64,000 nucleotides of DNA. Source: Cercophora sp. LCS_1. Taxonomy: Eukaryota > Ascomycota > Sordariomycetes > Sordariales > Lasiosphaeriaceae. Made by a program: the position numbers and the translations under genes. Below, in pieces: positions 32,801-43,980 of the stretch; the stretch's first letter is position 1; each line of letters opens with the position of its first letter. The stretch is from positions 1,612,001 to 1,676,000 of the forward strand of contig JAPZLL010000002.1 of NCBI GenBank assembly GCA_036250225.1, written 5' to 3'. The notes below the pieces were generated by a model. The model had not been told where the DNA came from. It searched no databases and saw nothing but the letters and a program-made list of their open reading frames with translations.

Positions 32801-34660
32801 GGCACCGTTCAGCCAAACCGACCCTCGCAGCATATCGCCCTCAACTGGACTCTCAATACCGATGGAATGGACTCCCGCAACCCTACTCAGGAGTTCGGAG
32901 TCCGTGAAATCGAGGCATCTGTGACTATCACGACCAAGCAAGTGGGTCCGCTTTTCTCCAACGGAACCGCCGTGTATCAGTGGACCGGTTGCTTCCTCGA
33001 CACAAGCAGGAACCTCGCCACACAGGTCAACAACTCGACGATGGAGGCGAGCAATACCAACGGCCAATGCCAGAATTTGTGCCTTGAGCGGGGCTACAGA
33101 TTTGCTGGCACCCAATATCACCAAGAATGCTGGTGTGGAAACACTATCACGTACCCTTCGTCTTATACCAGCGAGGCGCTCGACAAGTGCAAATATGCAT
33201 GCACAGGCGATGCATCCGAGTCTTGTGGCGGCGACGGCACTTATCTGAGCTTGTACGCCGATATTTCGAAGTTCGATATTCCAGGATTCCTCGAGTCGGC
33301 GAACAGTCCGCCTCCAACCACCACCACGACGTCGTCGGCCCCTCCATCAACATCCACGACGCCACCAGGTCCGGGTTCCACTCTCAACCCCCTCATGCCC
33401 GATATCGTGAGCGATCAGTGGAAGTACATTGGCTGCCATCGTGACAATGTTGGTGGCATTCGATCCATCAACTCGAAGAACACGGCCGATGACGACATGA
33501 CACTGGAGTTCTGCGCAGATTTTTGCGAGGGATACAACTTCTTCGGCACCGAGTATGGACGTGAATGCTTCTGCAGTTGGACGCTAGATACACCGGCACT
33601 CAAGGTGACCGAGTCCGACTGCAGCATGGCGTGTGCTTCGAACTCGGCTCAGATTTGCGGCAATGGTGACCGCCTGACAGTTTACAACAATACCATCTTC
33701 CAGGAACCTCCACCGGCTCCGTCACATGCGCCCCGGGCTGGCGACTATGCCTGGGCGGGCTGCTACTCGGAGGCGACTGTCGGTCGCGCTCTCACTTTGG
33801 CTACGACTGCCGACGATGATATGGACCCGGCGTTCTGCGCAGCTTTCTGCGAAGACTCGGATTACATGGGTGTCGAGTATGGAAGGGAGTGTTTCTGCGG
33901 AAACACTCTCGAGGCTGGGTCCACGCTCCAGGCTACCGGTGATTGCAACATGTTGTGCGCTGGTAACGCTTTTCAGTTCTGTGGTGCCGGCGGCAGGCTG
34001 GACCTTTACACATTCTCTCCTATTGTTGCTTCTAGCACTTCTTCGTCAGTCTCTTCCTCGGCTTCTTCATTGTCCGTTTTGACCTCTTCTTCGGCCGAGT
34101 CGTCATCGGCCCCATCTTCCTCTTCGTCTATCGCTTCGTCAAGCAGTATCCCGAGCTCCGTTTCAGCAAGCACAACCTCGTCTGAACCTCCCCCGAGCTC
34201 TTCGTCAACCTTCACCGGCCCCACAGCAACAGCAACAAACGGCTACTACCACGTCGGATGCTACTCGGACCGCTCCGATGGGCATGCCCTCCCCCTGATT
34301 GCTGCTAACAACAGCATGACACCCGAGCTGTGCATCGCCGTCGCCAACAGCATCTACGACGTGGCCCCAACACCGACGGCTCGTCTGCCTTATGTCTTCA
34401 TCGAGTATCATCATGAATGCTACGGCGGCGCCAGCTTTGATTTCGAGGGCAGCGCCGTTTCTACCCTTGTGGGCCCGCACGCCTGTACCGATTATTGCTA
34501 TGGCAGCGTGTCGACGTTCACCACCAATGGAGTTGTTTCTACAACGACGGATCTTACCAATAGGTGCGGTGGACCAAAGCAGTTCAACTTGTATGTGCTG
34601 TCTACTCCGGTTGACTTCCCCACAACGGGAGGTCCCATTGAGACTGTCACACCAACCTGA
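29809..34660 (+). CDS. Large secreted protein: beta-propeller, Ig-like region and four WSC domains
   Basis: Extracellular, probably carbohydrate- or wall-associated protein of 1,489 aa. Seven exons: 29809-29895, 29952-30312, 30364-30390, 30447-30696, 30780-30884, 30938-31505 and 31589-34660. Exon 3 is a 27-nt microexon. The fourth intron (83 nt) is the least certain, since its acceptor is chosen by frame only. A signal peptide (MKGLLALAATALWSALVNSYA) leads a quinoprotein-like beta-propeller (~30-560). Next come Ig/ASH-like beta segments (VSPGQVDFGGLVLGSASAV). Three canonical WSC domains follow at ~930-1020, ~1075-1165 and ~1187-1275, each with WxGC, EYGRECFC-like and CxGxxR/YLxLY signatures. 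A Ser-rich linker (~1281-1342) and a divergent fourth WSC-like domain (~1350-1476) end the protein. No membrane anchor is seen, so it is not a classical Wsc stress sensor. Confidence 0.82.
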
Positions 34661-35164
34661 GTGGATTGGTTTTGCGATGCTGAAAGTCATTCTTTTCTTA
34701 GCCCCTTTGTGGGCTGCTCGGTATTTGGACCTGTTTAAGGGTGTTGGGGTGAATGCTTTGTTTTGTGCGTGCGTGTGTATGAGATAGCCTCCGAATCGGA
34801 TGATAACCCATTGGTCTATCGAGGTGTACTGAGTGTGCAAGAGAAACAACAAGTCTGATGGAGAATGCCGTCGGAACAAAGCATTGTGCGGCAGTAGGGT
34901 GAGGATAGCCAAACTCCAGCCGCCTTTCTACCCCTTTCGTTTGTTTACTCCCAGACAGGCACCACAAACCATCACATATAGAAAGAAGGGCAAATAAAAA
35001 AAAACATAATTTTGTATTTCTTTACACCGTTCCATCAGGGAGATGGTGTTCTAGCTGGGGACACTCTTCCCTTACACAATCTATGCATAGTAATACACTT
35101 ATTCCTCCCCGTTCTATTCCATTCCCATTTTCTCCATCCCTTTTTCTCTAATCAATGTCGGCAC
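34661..35164. other. Convergent intergenic region
   Basis: About 500 bases shared by the 3' ends of the WSC gene (+) and the P450 gene (-). AT-richer than the coding DNA; no gene seen. Confidence 0.6.
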
Positions 35165-36808
35165 TTACTCCTGACCAGACAGGAGCGAAGCCTTGATGGT
35201 GACGCCATCCTTGGGCCGCAGAACCAACCGCCACATCTTCCACTCCTCGGGATCGGGCGTGTCAAAGTCACGCTCAAACTCGTACATGCTCAGCAAGCAG
35301 CACAGCAAGATCTTCATCTCGGTCTCGGCAAACTTGCGGCCGATGCACCCCCTGGGGCCTTGCAAAAAGGTCATAAAGGCGTTGGGCACCACCGTCTCGG
35401 GCAGCTTGTCCCAGCGGTCGGGGTCGAACTCGTCGGCCGTCTCGCCCCAGTAGGCGGGAAGGCGGTTGATGGTGTTGGCCAGGACGTAAATGACGGTGCC
35501 GCCGGGGACCTTGTAGGGGCCGATGGTGTCGTCCTTGAGCGACTGGCGGACCGTCATGGGGATGGGCGGGATGTAGCGCAGCGACTCCCGGCAGACATTG
35601 TCCAGGTAGGGCAGCTTGTCCGGGTCGGCGACGGCGAGCTGGGCGGCGTCAAAGTTGGCGGCATTGTCCTCGTTGCGCGAAAAGAGGAAGGGCATGTGCT
35701 CGCGGATCTCGTCGCGGAGGCGGTTCTGGATCTCAGGGTGGGTGGAGAGCAGATGGATGGTCCAGGCAACGCCCGTGGCCGTGGTGTCGTGGCCGGCGCC
35801 GAGGAAGGTCATGATCTGGTCGCGCATGGTGTTAAAGGTGAGACCGGGCTCGCCGGCCTCCTTGAGCTTCTTATTCTCCTTAGCGATGAGGGCGAGGATG
35901 TCCTTGGCACCAGTATTGTTCTCGGCGTCGTCCATCTTCTCGGTGATGATCTCGGTCGCCTTGTCGAGAATGATGCCGCGCGCCGTGTCCATGTCGCGGT
36001 TCATCTTGGCCGGGATGTGCTTCGAGGCCGGGATGAAGGCCTGCAGGCCGTGGAGCAGACGGGAGAAAACATCAAAGGCGAAGACGAGACGGTAGGCCTC
36101 GCGGATAGGCACATCAGGGTCCTCCAGGGAGTTGATATCGTATCCGAAGCCAGCTTTGCCGATGATGTCGAGGGTGCAGCGGTTGAGCCACTCGAGCGCC
36201 TCGAAGGACTTGGTTGTGACCTTGGCCTCGCGCATCTCGTCCCGCCACAGCTTGGCCATGAGCAGCGACTTCTCCCAGAAGATCGGCGTCAGTGAGCGGA
36301 TGGCCTGGATGGAGAAGCCGGCGGTGAGGGCTTTGCGTTGATGGATGTGTTCCTGGCCTTCGGCGAGGAGGACACCTTCACCGAGAATGCGAACCATCCA
36401 CAGCTTGGCGCGGACAGGCTTGGGGTAGTTGTAGGGGTTCTTGACCGTCATGTGCTTCAGGGCCTCGTCGTCGGCGATGGACAGGCGCTCAGCGCCGAAG
36501 GGGAAGAAGTAGCGGATGATGGCGCCGTGTTCCTTGTGCCAACGGCGTTGGGGGACACCACATTCTTCAAGAATGATGGTGAAGAACTGACCCCAAAGAG
36601 GAAAGCCAGGAACCGTAGGGATGTGTCTCAACTCGGAAAAGTAGATGGGGTAGAGCCAGCTCAGCCACACAAAAACATAGAGCGGGAGGACGGTGAGCAC
36701 GGCCGAGCTGACGGTGCTGAAAAGAGGTTGGTCGAACTTCCTCGCAAACGCAACTGATGCGGCTGTCGTCGCCGCCAGGACGGTAGGGAGGGTCACCTTC
36801 GAAGCCAT
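35165..36808 (-). CDS. Cytochrome P450 monooxygenase, microsomal
   Basis: Heme-thiolate monooxygenase of 547 aa with no intron. The N-terminus has a hydrophobic anchor (TVSSAVLTVLPLYVFVWLSW) and a proline region (IPTVPGFPLWG), typical of ER-bound fungal P450s. The oxygen-binding I-helix motif AGHDTT, the ExxR motif in NVCRESLRYIPP, the FDPDRWD (PERF-type) segment and the heme loop FLQGPRGCIGRKF (Cys488) are all present, so it should be active. Substrate cannot be told from sequence. The start at 36808 faces an MFS transporter across 1.1 kb, suggesting shared control. A TATA-like GTATAGATA on the minus strand lies about 80 bases upstream. The intronless structure contrasts with most neighbours. 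Confidence 0.94.
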   Translation of the reverse strand: MASKVTLPTVLAATTAASVAFARKFDQPLFSTVSSAVLTVLPLYVFVWLSWLYPIYFSELRHIPTVPGFPLWGQFFTIILEECGVPQRRWHKEHGAIIRYFFPFGAERLSIADDEALKHMTVKNPYNYPKPVRAKLWMVRILGEGVLLAEGQEHIHQRKALTAGFSIQAIRSLTPIFWEKSLLMAKLWRDEMREAKVTTKSFEALEWLNRCTLDIIGKAGFGYDINSLEDPDVPIREAYRLVFAFDVFSRLLHGLQAFIPASKHIPAKMNRDMDTARGIILDKATEIITEKMDDAENNTGAKDILALIAKENKKLKEAGEPGLTFNTMRDQIMTFLGAGHDTTATGVAWTIHLLSTHPEIQNRLRDEIREHMPFLFSRNEDNAANFDAAQLAVADPDKLPYLDNVCRESLRYIPPIPMTVRQSLKDDTIGPYKVPGGTVIYVLANTINRLPAYWGETADEFDPDRWDKLPETVVPNAFMTFLQGPRGCIGRKFAETEMKILLCCLLSMYEFERDFDTPDPEEWKMWRLVLRPKDGVTIKASLLSGQE

Positions 36809-37952
36809 GTCGATGGTGATGGTGGGAATATGTGCAGGTGTGAGTGATTGGGGATCAAACGCTTGAAACGAAGACGCCGTGCTGGTTATCTATACCGTCC
36901 AAGGACGACGGTTACATCACCGTTGGCGTACATCGATTTGCTCCATCGAGTTGGCGATGGCGTGAGATCGGCAGACACGCCGCTCACCTTCTAAGAGAGA
37001 TTGTCGACGTCGCGGACATATCCCACGAGTCGTCAAGTGCCTGGCTCGGCCATCATCGGGCAGTTGCGCATCTTGGACGTGCTCAGGAAACGGGCTTTGT
37101 GGCAGGCTTTAGGTTCGCTGCGGAGTTCCGCTGATCGACGAGCCTATACTCACCAAGGAGCGGTGGCAACAGTCGAGAATGCATTGCTACGTCTGTTAGG
37201 ACGGCATTTGATACCCGTTCGATCAGAGCTTCGTGCGCCGTGGCTCGGCCCCCGCGACCCGAGCTCGATACCAGCTCTCGGCGACCATCACCCGCTCAAG
37301 GAAGACATTGTCAAGATATTTTGCTGTGAATGGTAATCGGGTGGACTTGCATCCTCTCTCTGTCGATAGGACATGCTGGTCCACGGGCTGCATGTTTGTA
37401 AGCAGCCACACCTTGATGTCTCTTCTCTGGATCCTCCCGCTGTCGACTTGCATATGCGGCCGCCGTGGTTCCGCAGCTGACGCTGTGGCTTACTCCTGAG
37501 CTAACTCCCTAGGCGGGCTGTCTGATTGTCGTGGAACGAGATGGAGAAAGACCGTTTTCCTGGCTTCTTCTCTACGCAAAGCCTAAACTCGATTAGCCCT
37601 GGGCCGGCAAGTGAAATTGATGGCAGGGCTGATTCAAGCCACGAGCCCCTTTTGGCGGATGTGCGTTGAGAGCGTTGAGGCGGTTTGGAGCTGAATCTTT
37701 GGATGGTGACCGACAACCGAGTGAAAAATGATAACCGTAAAAACTGCTCATTGCCGATGGCCTCCACGGACCAAGGGTAGCTTGCTGTTAGTTGGCTCCC
37801 TTTTCCTCATCCCGTGCCGTCGATTGTCTGCCAAAACAAACATCCTGTCCATGCCTCGCGGGTGCGTCCATGGTTGCCGGTATTGTCGTCTCCAAAACTT
37901 CTTGCCCTCAATGCTACACCCATCGTAAATGTTGTAAGCTCAGCACGTTAGG
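36809..37952. promoter_or_regulatory. Shared divergent promoter region P450 / MFS
   Basis: About 1.14 kb between two starts pointing away from each other. Open frames inside are short and unconvincing. It is a natural candidate for a bidirectional promoter. Confidence 0.5.
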
Positions 37953-40208
37953 ATGACCTTGAACAACAACGGCATCGGGGCTGTAACCCCGGAGACCCCA
38001 GCCTCTTCCAAAGATCCCAGGGATATCGAGTTACAATGGGAACTGCCAACCGACCTCCCCTTACCGACCTTCCAGCCGAGGAAACACAGCGACACCAGCT
38101 CGGCTGAGGGGGCCGTGGCCAGGAAGAATCGCAATGGGAGGCGATTTGATGAAGAAAGCCCCGGGGAGTCGTCATCGACCTACACAACCCCAAAGACCAC
38201 ACCCGATGACACGCCTCCCGCGAAGCGCCCCCCGCCTCCGGCTCGGACGCGGACAGAGATGCTTCTCGCAAACGAGAAGTGCCCTGGGGACATGATGGAC
38301 CAAGTCTTCAGCGGCGGTCTGCGACATCTCGCCTCAGCGCCTTCACGGGGGGGATCCAAGGGGCACAACTTGCTGAACATGGAGCAACAACGACATCCCG
38401 GGAAACCAGACGCCAAATACCACTGGTCGACAAAGCAGGTTGACCCATCGGCCTTGGAGTCTGAGAAGCCCCAAGAGCCCGTTGGGACGCACACTGATAA
38501 GCCTGCTCCAGAAGAAGAGGATGAGGATGGCTATGTAACCGGCTTTCCGCTGGTCTGTCTCGTTGTGGGCCTCATGTTTGCCGTGTTTCTCATTTCCATT
38601 GATCGAACCATCATATCAACGGCGAGTGCTCTGTCTCCCCATATGGACTCTCGGACTAACAGGTGAGCAGGCCATTCCTCCTATCACAAAGGAGTTCAAG
38701 TCGACGCCAGATATCGGTTGGTACGGTTCGGCCTACCTCCTCACGGCATGTGCGTTCCAACCGGTCTACGGACGTGTGTTTTCGCTGTTTTCGGTCAAGA
38801 AGGCGTACCTAAACGCCATGTTCTTTTTTATTCTGGGCTCCCTGCTGTGCGGCGTGGCACCAAACTCCATAACTTTGATCGTTGGGAGAGCTATTGCGGG
38901 CTTTGGTAGTGCCGGGATCCTGACCGGTAGCTTTGTCGTTGTGGCTACTGCTGTGCCGTTGCAAGTGAGACCCATCTTCATGGCCGTGGTTGGCTTGATG
39001 TAAGTGCTTTCCGCGGAAACGGCTCAGTTGACTGATTTCCGTTTAGGTTTGGCGTGGGCGCAAGTGTCGGTCCTCTTCTGGGCGGCGTATTCACAGATCT
39101 AGTGACATGGCGGTGGTGTTTCTACATCAACCTCCCGGTTGGCGGCGCTACTGTTGCAGCCATGATTCTGTTTTTCAACCCGAGAAGGCACCCCGAATCT
39201 GAGCGAAAGTTCCTCGACCGCTTCCTCGACCTCGACATCGTGGGCAATATCCTGCTTCTCGGTGCCTCCATCATGCTGTTCTTGGCGCTTGAGTTCACCA
39301 CGTCCGGGATTCCCTGGTCCAGTGCCAAGATTATTGGTCTGTTGGTGGGTTGCGGTGTTGTCTCGGTCCTGTTCGTGTTGTGGCAGCGATTCAAGGCCGA
39401 CAGCGCGCTTATGCCACCGAGGATCCTAATGCAACGGACGGTATCTGCATCATGCGGCATGGCATTCATGACATATGGAGCCATTATCAACCTCACCTTC
39501 TTCCTACCTGTCTGGTTCCAGGCCATCAAGGGCGACAGCCCTATCATCTCGGGGGTCAACATGATCCCGTACTTTGCCGTCAACGCATTCTTCTCTCTTG
39601 TCGCTGGCATCTTCGTCTCCATCTACGGCTACGTCACGCCTCCGGCGGTTATCGGAAGCGCCATCGGTACTGTTGGATTGGGCCTGTTGACACTGCTCAA
39701 CCCAGATACCACAACAGCCCAGTGGGTTGGCTATGAGGTTCTCGCCAGTGCTGGTTTTGGCCTGTCGATCCAGCAAGGATTTACAGCGGTGCAGACGGTG
39801 CTTGATCCGAGCGACATGGCGGTCGGCACAGCAGCTGTTGTCGCATCGCAGTCACTTGGTGGCGCCATCTTCCTGTCGGTTGGCAACAGTGTGTTCCAGA
39901 ATCAGCTCCTCAAAGCAGATGCACAGAATCTGGTGCCGGATGTCGACATCAAAAGGGTCATTGATGTTGGCGCAGCGGCTTTCAGAAGCCTGGTGCCTGC
40001 AAACGAGCTCCCTCTCATGCTGGAGGTATACAACGGGGCGCTACAAAAGGTCTTCATTGTTGGAATTCCATTGGGTGCACTGGCCGCGTTCATATCGTGC
40101 TTCATCGAGTTCAAGTCGGTGAGGGAAGCAGAAGAAAAGGGTGAAGAGGATGAAAAGGGAAGTGAAACACAAAGCGAAAGCACTGGCATGCGCACTGAGT
40201 CTGTGTGA
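37953..40208 (+). CDS. Major facilitator superfamily drug/metabolite exporter (DHA2-like)
   Basis: Proton-coupled exporter of the multidrug/secondary-metabolite type, 719 aa. Exons: 37953-38621, 38671-38999 and 39047-40208. The second intron (47 nt, GTAAGT...TTAG) is clear. For the first (49 nt) only a GC donor (AACG/GCGAGT) with acceptor GAGCAG keeps phase and restores IISTAIPPITKEF; a GT donor five bases on with the earlier AG would give a 37-nt intron with the branch point too close. A long hydrophilic N-terminus (~190 residues) precedes helix 1 (VCLVVGLMFAVFLISIDRTI). DIGWYGSAYLLT and motif C (GVGASVGPLLGGVFTDLVTW, then RWCFYINLPVGG) are conserved. The tail is charged. It is divergent from the P450. 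Confidence 0.92.
38622..38670 (+). other. Probable GC-AG intron
   Basis: First intron of the MFS gene. The donor reads ACG/GCGAGT, the branch is CTAAC twelve bases before the end, and the acceptor is GAGCAG. Phase 0 at both ends rebuilds the conserved S-T-A-I-P junction. There is no GT that gives the same frame with this acceptor. Confidence 0.55.
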
Positions 40209-40828
40209 GGCCTGTAATACGGATGGCTGTTTCTTGACTGTCAAGGAGTTGGGAAGGTGACTGATGGCGTTGGTGACACAAGAGACGATGAGAAGATCGG
40301 TAGTGGGCACGTGCCAGCAACTGGGGCGCCAAGATTCCAGCAAGTTATACATACAGTACTGCCTTGACGGGGGTTTTTCTGCGAATATTGACTCCAAATA
40401 GTCTTTTATAAAGCAATTAAAGATAAAGAAAAGTATCCAATATGTATAAATAGCATAAAGGATGTATTGGACTAGAATTCGATACAGAGTGTTGGTATAT
40501 AGGTAATATAACTCCCTGGTGTTTTGGCCCGTCTGAGTTTATTGTACAGCTTCCGCATGCAGACAGCTGGCTGCACCCAGCCTTGCCTGTGGGGCTCGAG
40601 CTTTCGCGACCCAGCTTCTTCGGATGGTGATGGGCAATCACTTTTGAGTTTCGAAACTGACACCGCGGCCAAACTACCCCGCCTTTAATCGACATTTTGC
40701 GAGCACCGGTACCTTTGGTCGAGCATAATAAAAGATCGCAACGCTCGCCCTCTGCGCCAGGTTCTTGCCTCCTTCCACAACGACCCTTCCAGAAATCTCG
40801 GCAGGCACGCATCCTTGCGAACTTCGTC
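40209..40828. other. Intergenic region MFS / TFIIS
   Basis: About 620 bases with the MFS 3' end and the TFIIS promoter; AT-rich around 40400-40510. No gene seen. Confidence 0.55.
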
Positions 40829-41780
40829 ATGGACGACCGGGAACTCAGCGCGCGCATCAAGGCGCTCCAAAAGGCTCTTACGAACAGCGAGCCGTCAGCC
40901 AACGTGATCAAACTTCTCGAGGAACTCAAAAGGGATAGCGCGCCGACCGAAGAGCAACTCAGGTCCACCAAGGCTGGTATCACTGTTGGACGTCTGCGAT
41001 CGAATGCGAACCGCGATGTTGCCCGATTGGCCGGCGAGATTGTGTCGAAATGGAAGAAGAATGTTGACGCCGCCAAAGCAGCCAAGGATGCGAAGCGCAA
41101 AAAGGAGGCCACCGCATCGCCAACTCCCAAGAACACGGCCTCCCCAGCACCGCCCTCTTCCTCGTACAGCAAACCGTACGAAGGCGACCCCGAAAAGCGC
41201 CACTTCAAGACGGACAAGGTGGATACGGCAAGGACAGGAAGTCAGACGCGGGACAATAGTATTGGCCTGCTGTATAATGGCCTTGCCTTCCGTTCAACCA
41301 ACTCTATCGAGGAGGTGGTGCAGCGTGCCGTTGAAGTCGAGGCTGCTGCGTTCAAGGCTTTCAAGGGTGAGACACAGGAGTATCGCAGTAAACTACGGTC
41401 GCTATTCACAAGTCTGAAGCGCAAGGACAACCCGAAGCTTAGGAAGGGCGTGCTTTCGGGTGAGATTGCGGTCGACAAGTTTGTCGTGATGACGGATAAG
41501 GAGCTTGCCTCGGACGAGCAGAGGGCAAAGGACGAGGAGATTGAAAAGGAGAACATGAAGAAGGCGCAGGTACCCATGGCGGAGAAGTCTATCAGCAACG
41601 CCCTCAAGTGCGGCAAGTGTGGACAGAAGAAGGTGTCGTACAGCCAGGCACAAACTCGCTCGGCCGATGAGCCGATGACGACGTTTTGCGAGTGTACGGT
41701 GTGCGGTAATCGGTGGAAGGTCTGTCATCACATTTTACACCTGCGCAGCTCTATACTGACACAGTCCCCAGTTCTCTTAG
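40829..41780 (+). CDS. DST1: Transcription elongation factor TFIIS
   Basis: Rescues arrested RNA polymerase II by stimulating transcript cleavage. 299 aa in two exons, 40829-41719 and 41772-41780; the second exon carries only two codons and the stop. The 52-nt intron (GTCTGT...CCCAG, branch ACTGAC) lies between RWK and FS, and splicing gives the expected ending CGNRWKFS. The domains are the N-terminal LW/TFIIS-N bundle (1-75), a Lys/Ala/Pro linker, the central domain (~125-240, SIGLLYNGLAF) and the C-terminal zinc ribbon (~260-298). The zinc ligands are CGKC and CTVC, and the catalytic acidic pair sits in SADEP. The frame upstream of ATG 40829 has no family match. It converges with the cysteine synthase gene. 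Confidence 0.95.
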
Positions 41781-42188
41781 TGGCTGGCCTTTCGTTTCAT
41801 ACGATAGGCTGGCACGGGTTGGGCGGGTTCGGAAGAGGTGGCGCACGGCGTTCGATGATTTGCCACGATGCATGCTCCTCGCATTTCTTGGGGGTTGCTC
41901 AGCGAAATCAATGCATATATGAGAGCATTGGGCTAGCAGTTGAGAACGTTACAGAAGCTCAATGATGGAATTTCTTTCCACTTGAAGCTCGTCCGTTGGG
42001 GTAAAGAGGGTAGTTATCTCGAGCTCGCCAACAGCGCATAAGACGCGCTCTGGGACACCGACACCTCCAGCAGTTTTTCCTGTACAACATTCGTGTAGAT
42101 AGATGTTTAGTTCTTGGTCGTTAATGGATGAGGCGTCACCAAACACACGGCCCAGACAAATACTCGGCAGTTGCAGAGACAGAAGCAT
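41781..42188. other. Convergent intergenic region
   Basis: About 400 bases between the ends of TFIIS (+) and the cysteine synthase gene (-). No gene seen. Confidence 0.6.
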
Positions 42189-43568
42189 CTATTTCTGCAC
42201 TCTCCCCAGTCCTATAGCTTTGACCAGGTCGTCTTCGCTCTCCCTCATTGCACTTTTCTCGTCTTCGTTGCCCTCCAAGCCCATCTCACCAACCTGCTTC
42301 CAGAACTTGCTCAGGTGCCTCGTCCCTGAATCACAGAGCACCGTCACGACAACGCTCCCTTTGGGCATTCTCAGCGCCGTTTCCACAGCAGCAACACAAT
42401 TGACAGCACTGCTGCTTCCCGCGAAAATGCCATCATGCTCCACCAACCACCTCGCCATCCGACACGCCTGCTCATCCGTCACCCGGACCGCATCGTCAAT
42501 CAACTCCCGCCCGGCCTCAAAGTTGAGCGTCAATCTATTGATACCGATCCCTTCCACAATGGTATCAACCTGCTGTCTCCTCCTAGTCCCCTCCCGCTCG
42601 GTCGATGCATACATCACCCCATGCCGTACCTTGTTGTACAGCCCACTCCCTTGAGGATCGGCGAGGACAACACGCAAGTTGGTCAGTTGGGCCTCCTCCT
42701 TGAGATACTTTGCCACGCCCGAGATGGTTCCTCCCGTCCCGGCACCCGCAACAAACGCATCAATCTTACCTCCTGTTTGACGATAGATCTCGGGCCCCGT
42801 GGTTTTGACGTGCGCCTGGTAGTTGGCTTCGGATTCGAACTGGTCTGCGAAAAAGCCGCGGCTCGGCGAGTCACCAGCGGTATGTTCTCTTGCTCTCGTC
42901 CGGGCCAGGTTCACAAAGTGCTCCGGCGAGGTGATGGGGGCCGGAGTCACGCGCTCCACGGTTGCACCGAGATGATGCAGGAGAGTCGACTTTTCAATGG
43001 CCTGGTCGTTGGGCATGCAGATGTGGGCGCGGTATCCACGGGCCCGTGCTAGGGTCGCGAGGGAGATGCCGGTGCTCCCGACGGTGCCTTCGTAAATGGT
43101 GTCGCCGCGGCCGGGGACCAGGAGCCCTTGGGCCTCGGCCGTCTCGATCATGTGGAGGGCCACGCGGTCTTTGGGGGAGTTGCCGGCGCCATTGAGGAAC
43201 TCGGCTTTGGCAAGGATAGTGCGGCCTGTGGCGAGCGAGAGGGAACGGATCTCAAAGAGGGGCGTGTTACCGATGCAGCCTTCGATTCCGGAGACGACGG
43301 TGTCGTAGGGATTTGGCGGGAGGTCTGGGCTGGAGGAGAGGTCTGATTCGTGGTCCTCGAGGAAGACCGGCCCTGAGAAGAAGTAGGAGCTGTTGCGGCG
43401 GGATGAGGTGGAGGATTGCCTGGTCTTGCGCCGTCGCAGGCGCCGTTGGTATTGGTCTTCTAGTTCGGGGTAGAGGTCCTTGAAGCCTAGGGTGACGAGT
43501 ATCCCGGCGATGAAGGCGGCCGTTAGGGCGGCGGTGCCGTAGGCTTTGGGGTGGTCGCTTAGTGACAT
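42189..43568 (-). CDS. Cysteine synthase 2-like PLP enzyme with N-terminal membrane anchor
   Basis: Fold-type II PLP enzyme of 459 aa, no intron, of the cysteine synthase / cystathionine beta-synthase group. Residues ~11-28 form one hydrophobic segment (AALTAAFIAGILVTLGF) followed by a basic stretch, the layout of fungal cysteine synthase 2 proteins thought to sit in the mitochondrial outer membrane. The catalytic domain starts near 90 (SGIEGCIGNTPLFEIRSLS). It has the PLP lysine in FLNGAGNSPKDRVA (Lys133), the substrate loop EGTVGSTGISLA and the phosphate-binding GAGTGGTISGVAKYL. The late GSSSAVN contact is also visible. The O-acetylserine or other donor cannot be told from sequence. It is divergent from the NDUFAF7-like gene, 412 bases away. 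Confidence 0.9.
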   Translation of the reverse strand: MSLSDHPKAYGTAALTAAFIAGILVTLGFKDLYPELEDQYQRRLRRRKTRQSSTSSRRNSSYFFSGPVFLEDHESDLSSSPDLPPNPYDTVVSGIEGCIGNTPLFEIRSLSLATGRTILAKAEFLNGAGNSPKDRVALHMIETAEAQGLLVPGRGDTIYEGTVGSTGISLATLARARGYRAHICMPNDQAIEKSTLLHHLGATVERVTPAPITSPEHFVNLARTRAREHTAGDSPSRGFFADQFESEANYQAHVKTTGPEIYRQTGGKIDAFVAGAGTGGTISGVAKYLKEEAQLTNLRVVLADPQGSGLYNKVRHGVMYASTEREGTRRRQQVDTIVEGIGINRLTLNFEAGRELIDDAVRVTDEQACRMARWLVEHDGIFAGSSSAVNCVAAVETALRMPKGSVVVTVLCDSGTRHLSKFWKQVGEMGLEGNEDEKSAMRESEDDLVKAIGLGRVQK

Positions 43569-43980
43569 GGCTTGGGCCGTTGAGTTTTCATAGTTTTCAT
43601 ATGAGAGCTATGCGTGTCTGAAGGTGTGAAGCTCAAGGCTGTAGATATATGTGCAGGGAATGAGATTTATGTAAACTAAAGGTAAACCCTTCTTCCCTGC
43701 CTGAAACTCCTCGTTTTCTGGGAATCAAGTGAAACGACGAGGTTAAGTCGATGTCATCGCTGTTCCTCTTGCAGCCCATGGCAGATCTTGCCAAGCCGGA
43801 TCCCGGTCCACTCCCCTGCAACGGCGGCATGCCGGAGAAGGAGCTCGGGCCACATGCAAAAGTGTTCGCCAGACCCTTGAACAGAGCTCTCAACCTCCAC
43901 CATACAACCTGGAATCCGTCCGGTCGAATTGACTTCATCCAGGTCACCCCGCGCGCTCCGGACCAGACAGTGCCTGGGGG
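43569..43980. other. Divergent promoter region cysteine synthase / NDUFAF7-like
   Basis: About 410 bases. If the NDUFAF7-like start is further downstream (see that entry), the region is slightly longer. No distinct element recognised. Confidence 0.5.

Noticed and set aside
35012..36295. 427-codon open frame on the plus strand
   Set aside because: Antisense to the P450, whose catalytic motifs are all intact.
36338..36757. 139-codon plus-strand open frame
   Set aside because: Antisense to the P450 N-terminal half.
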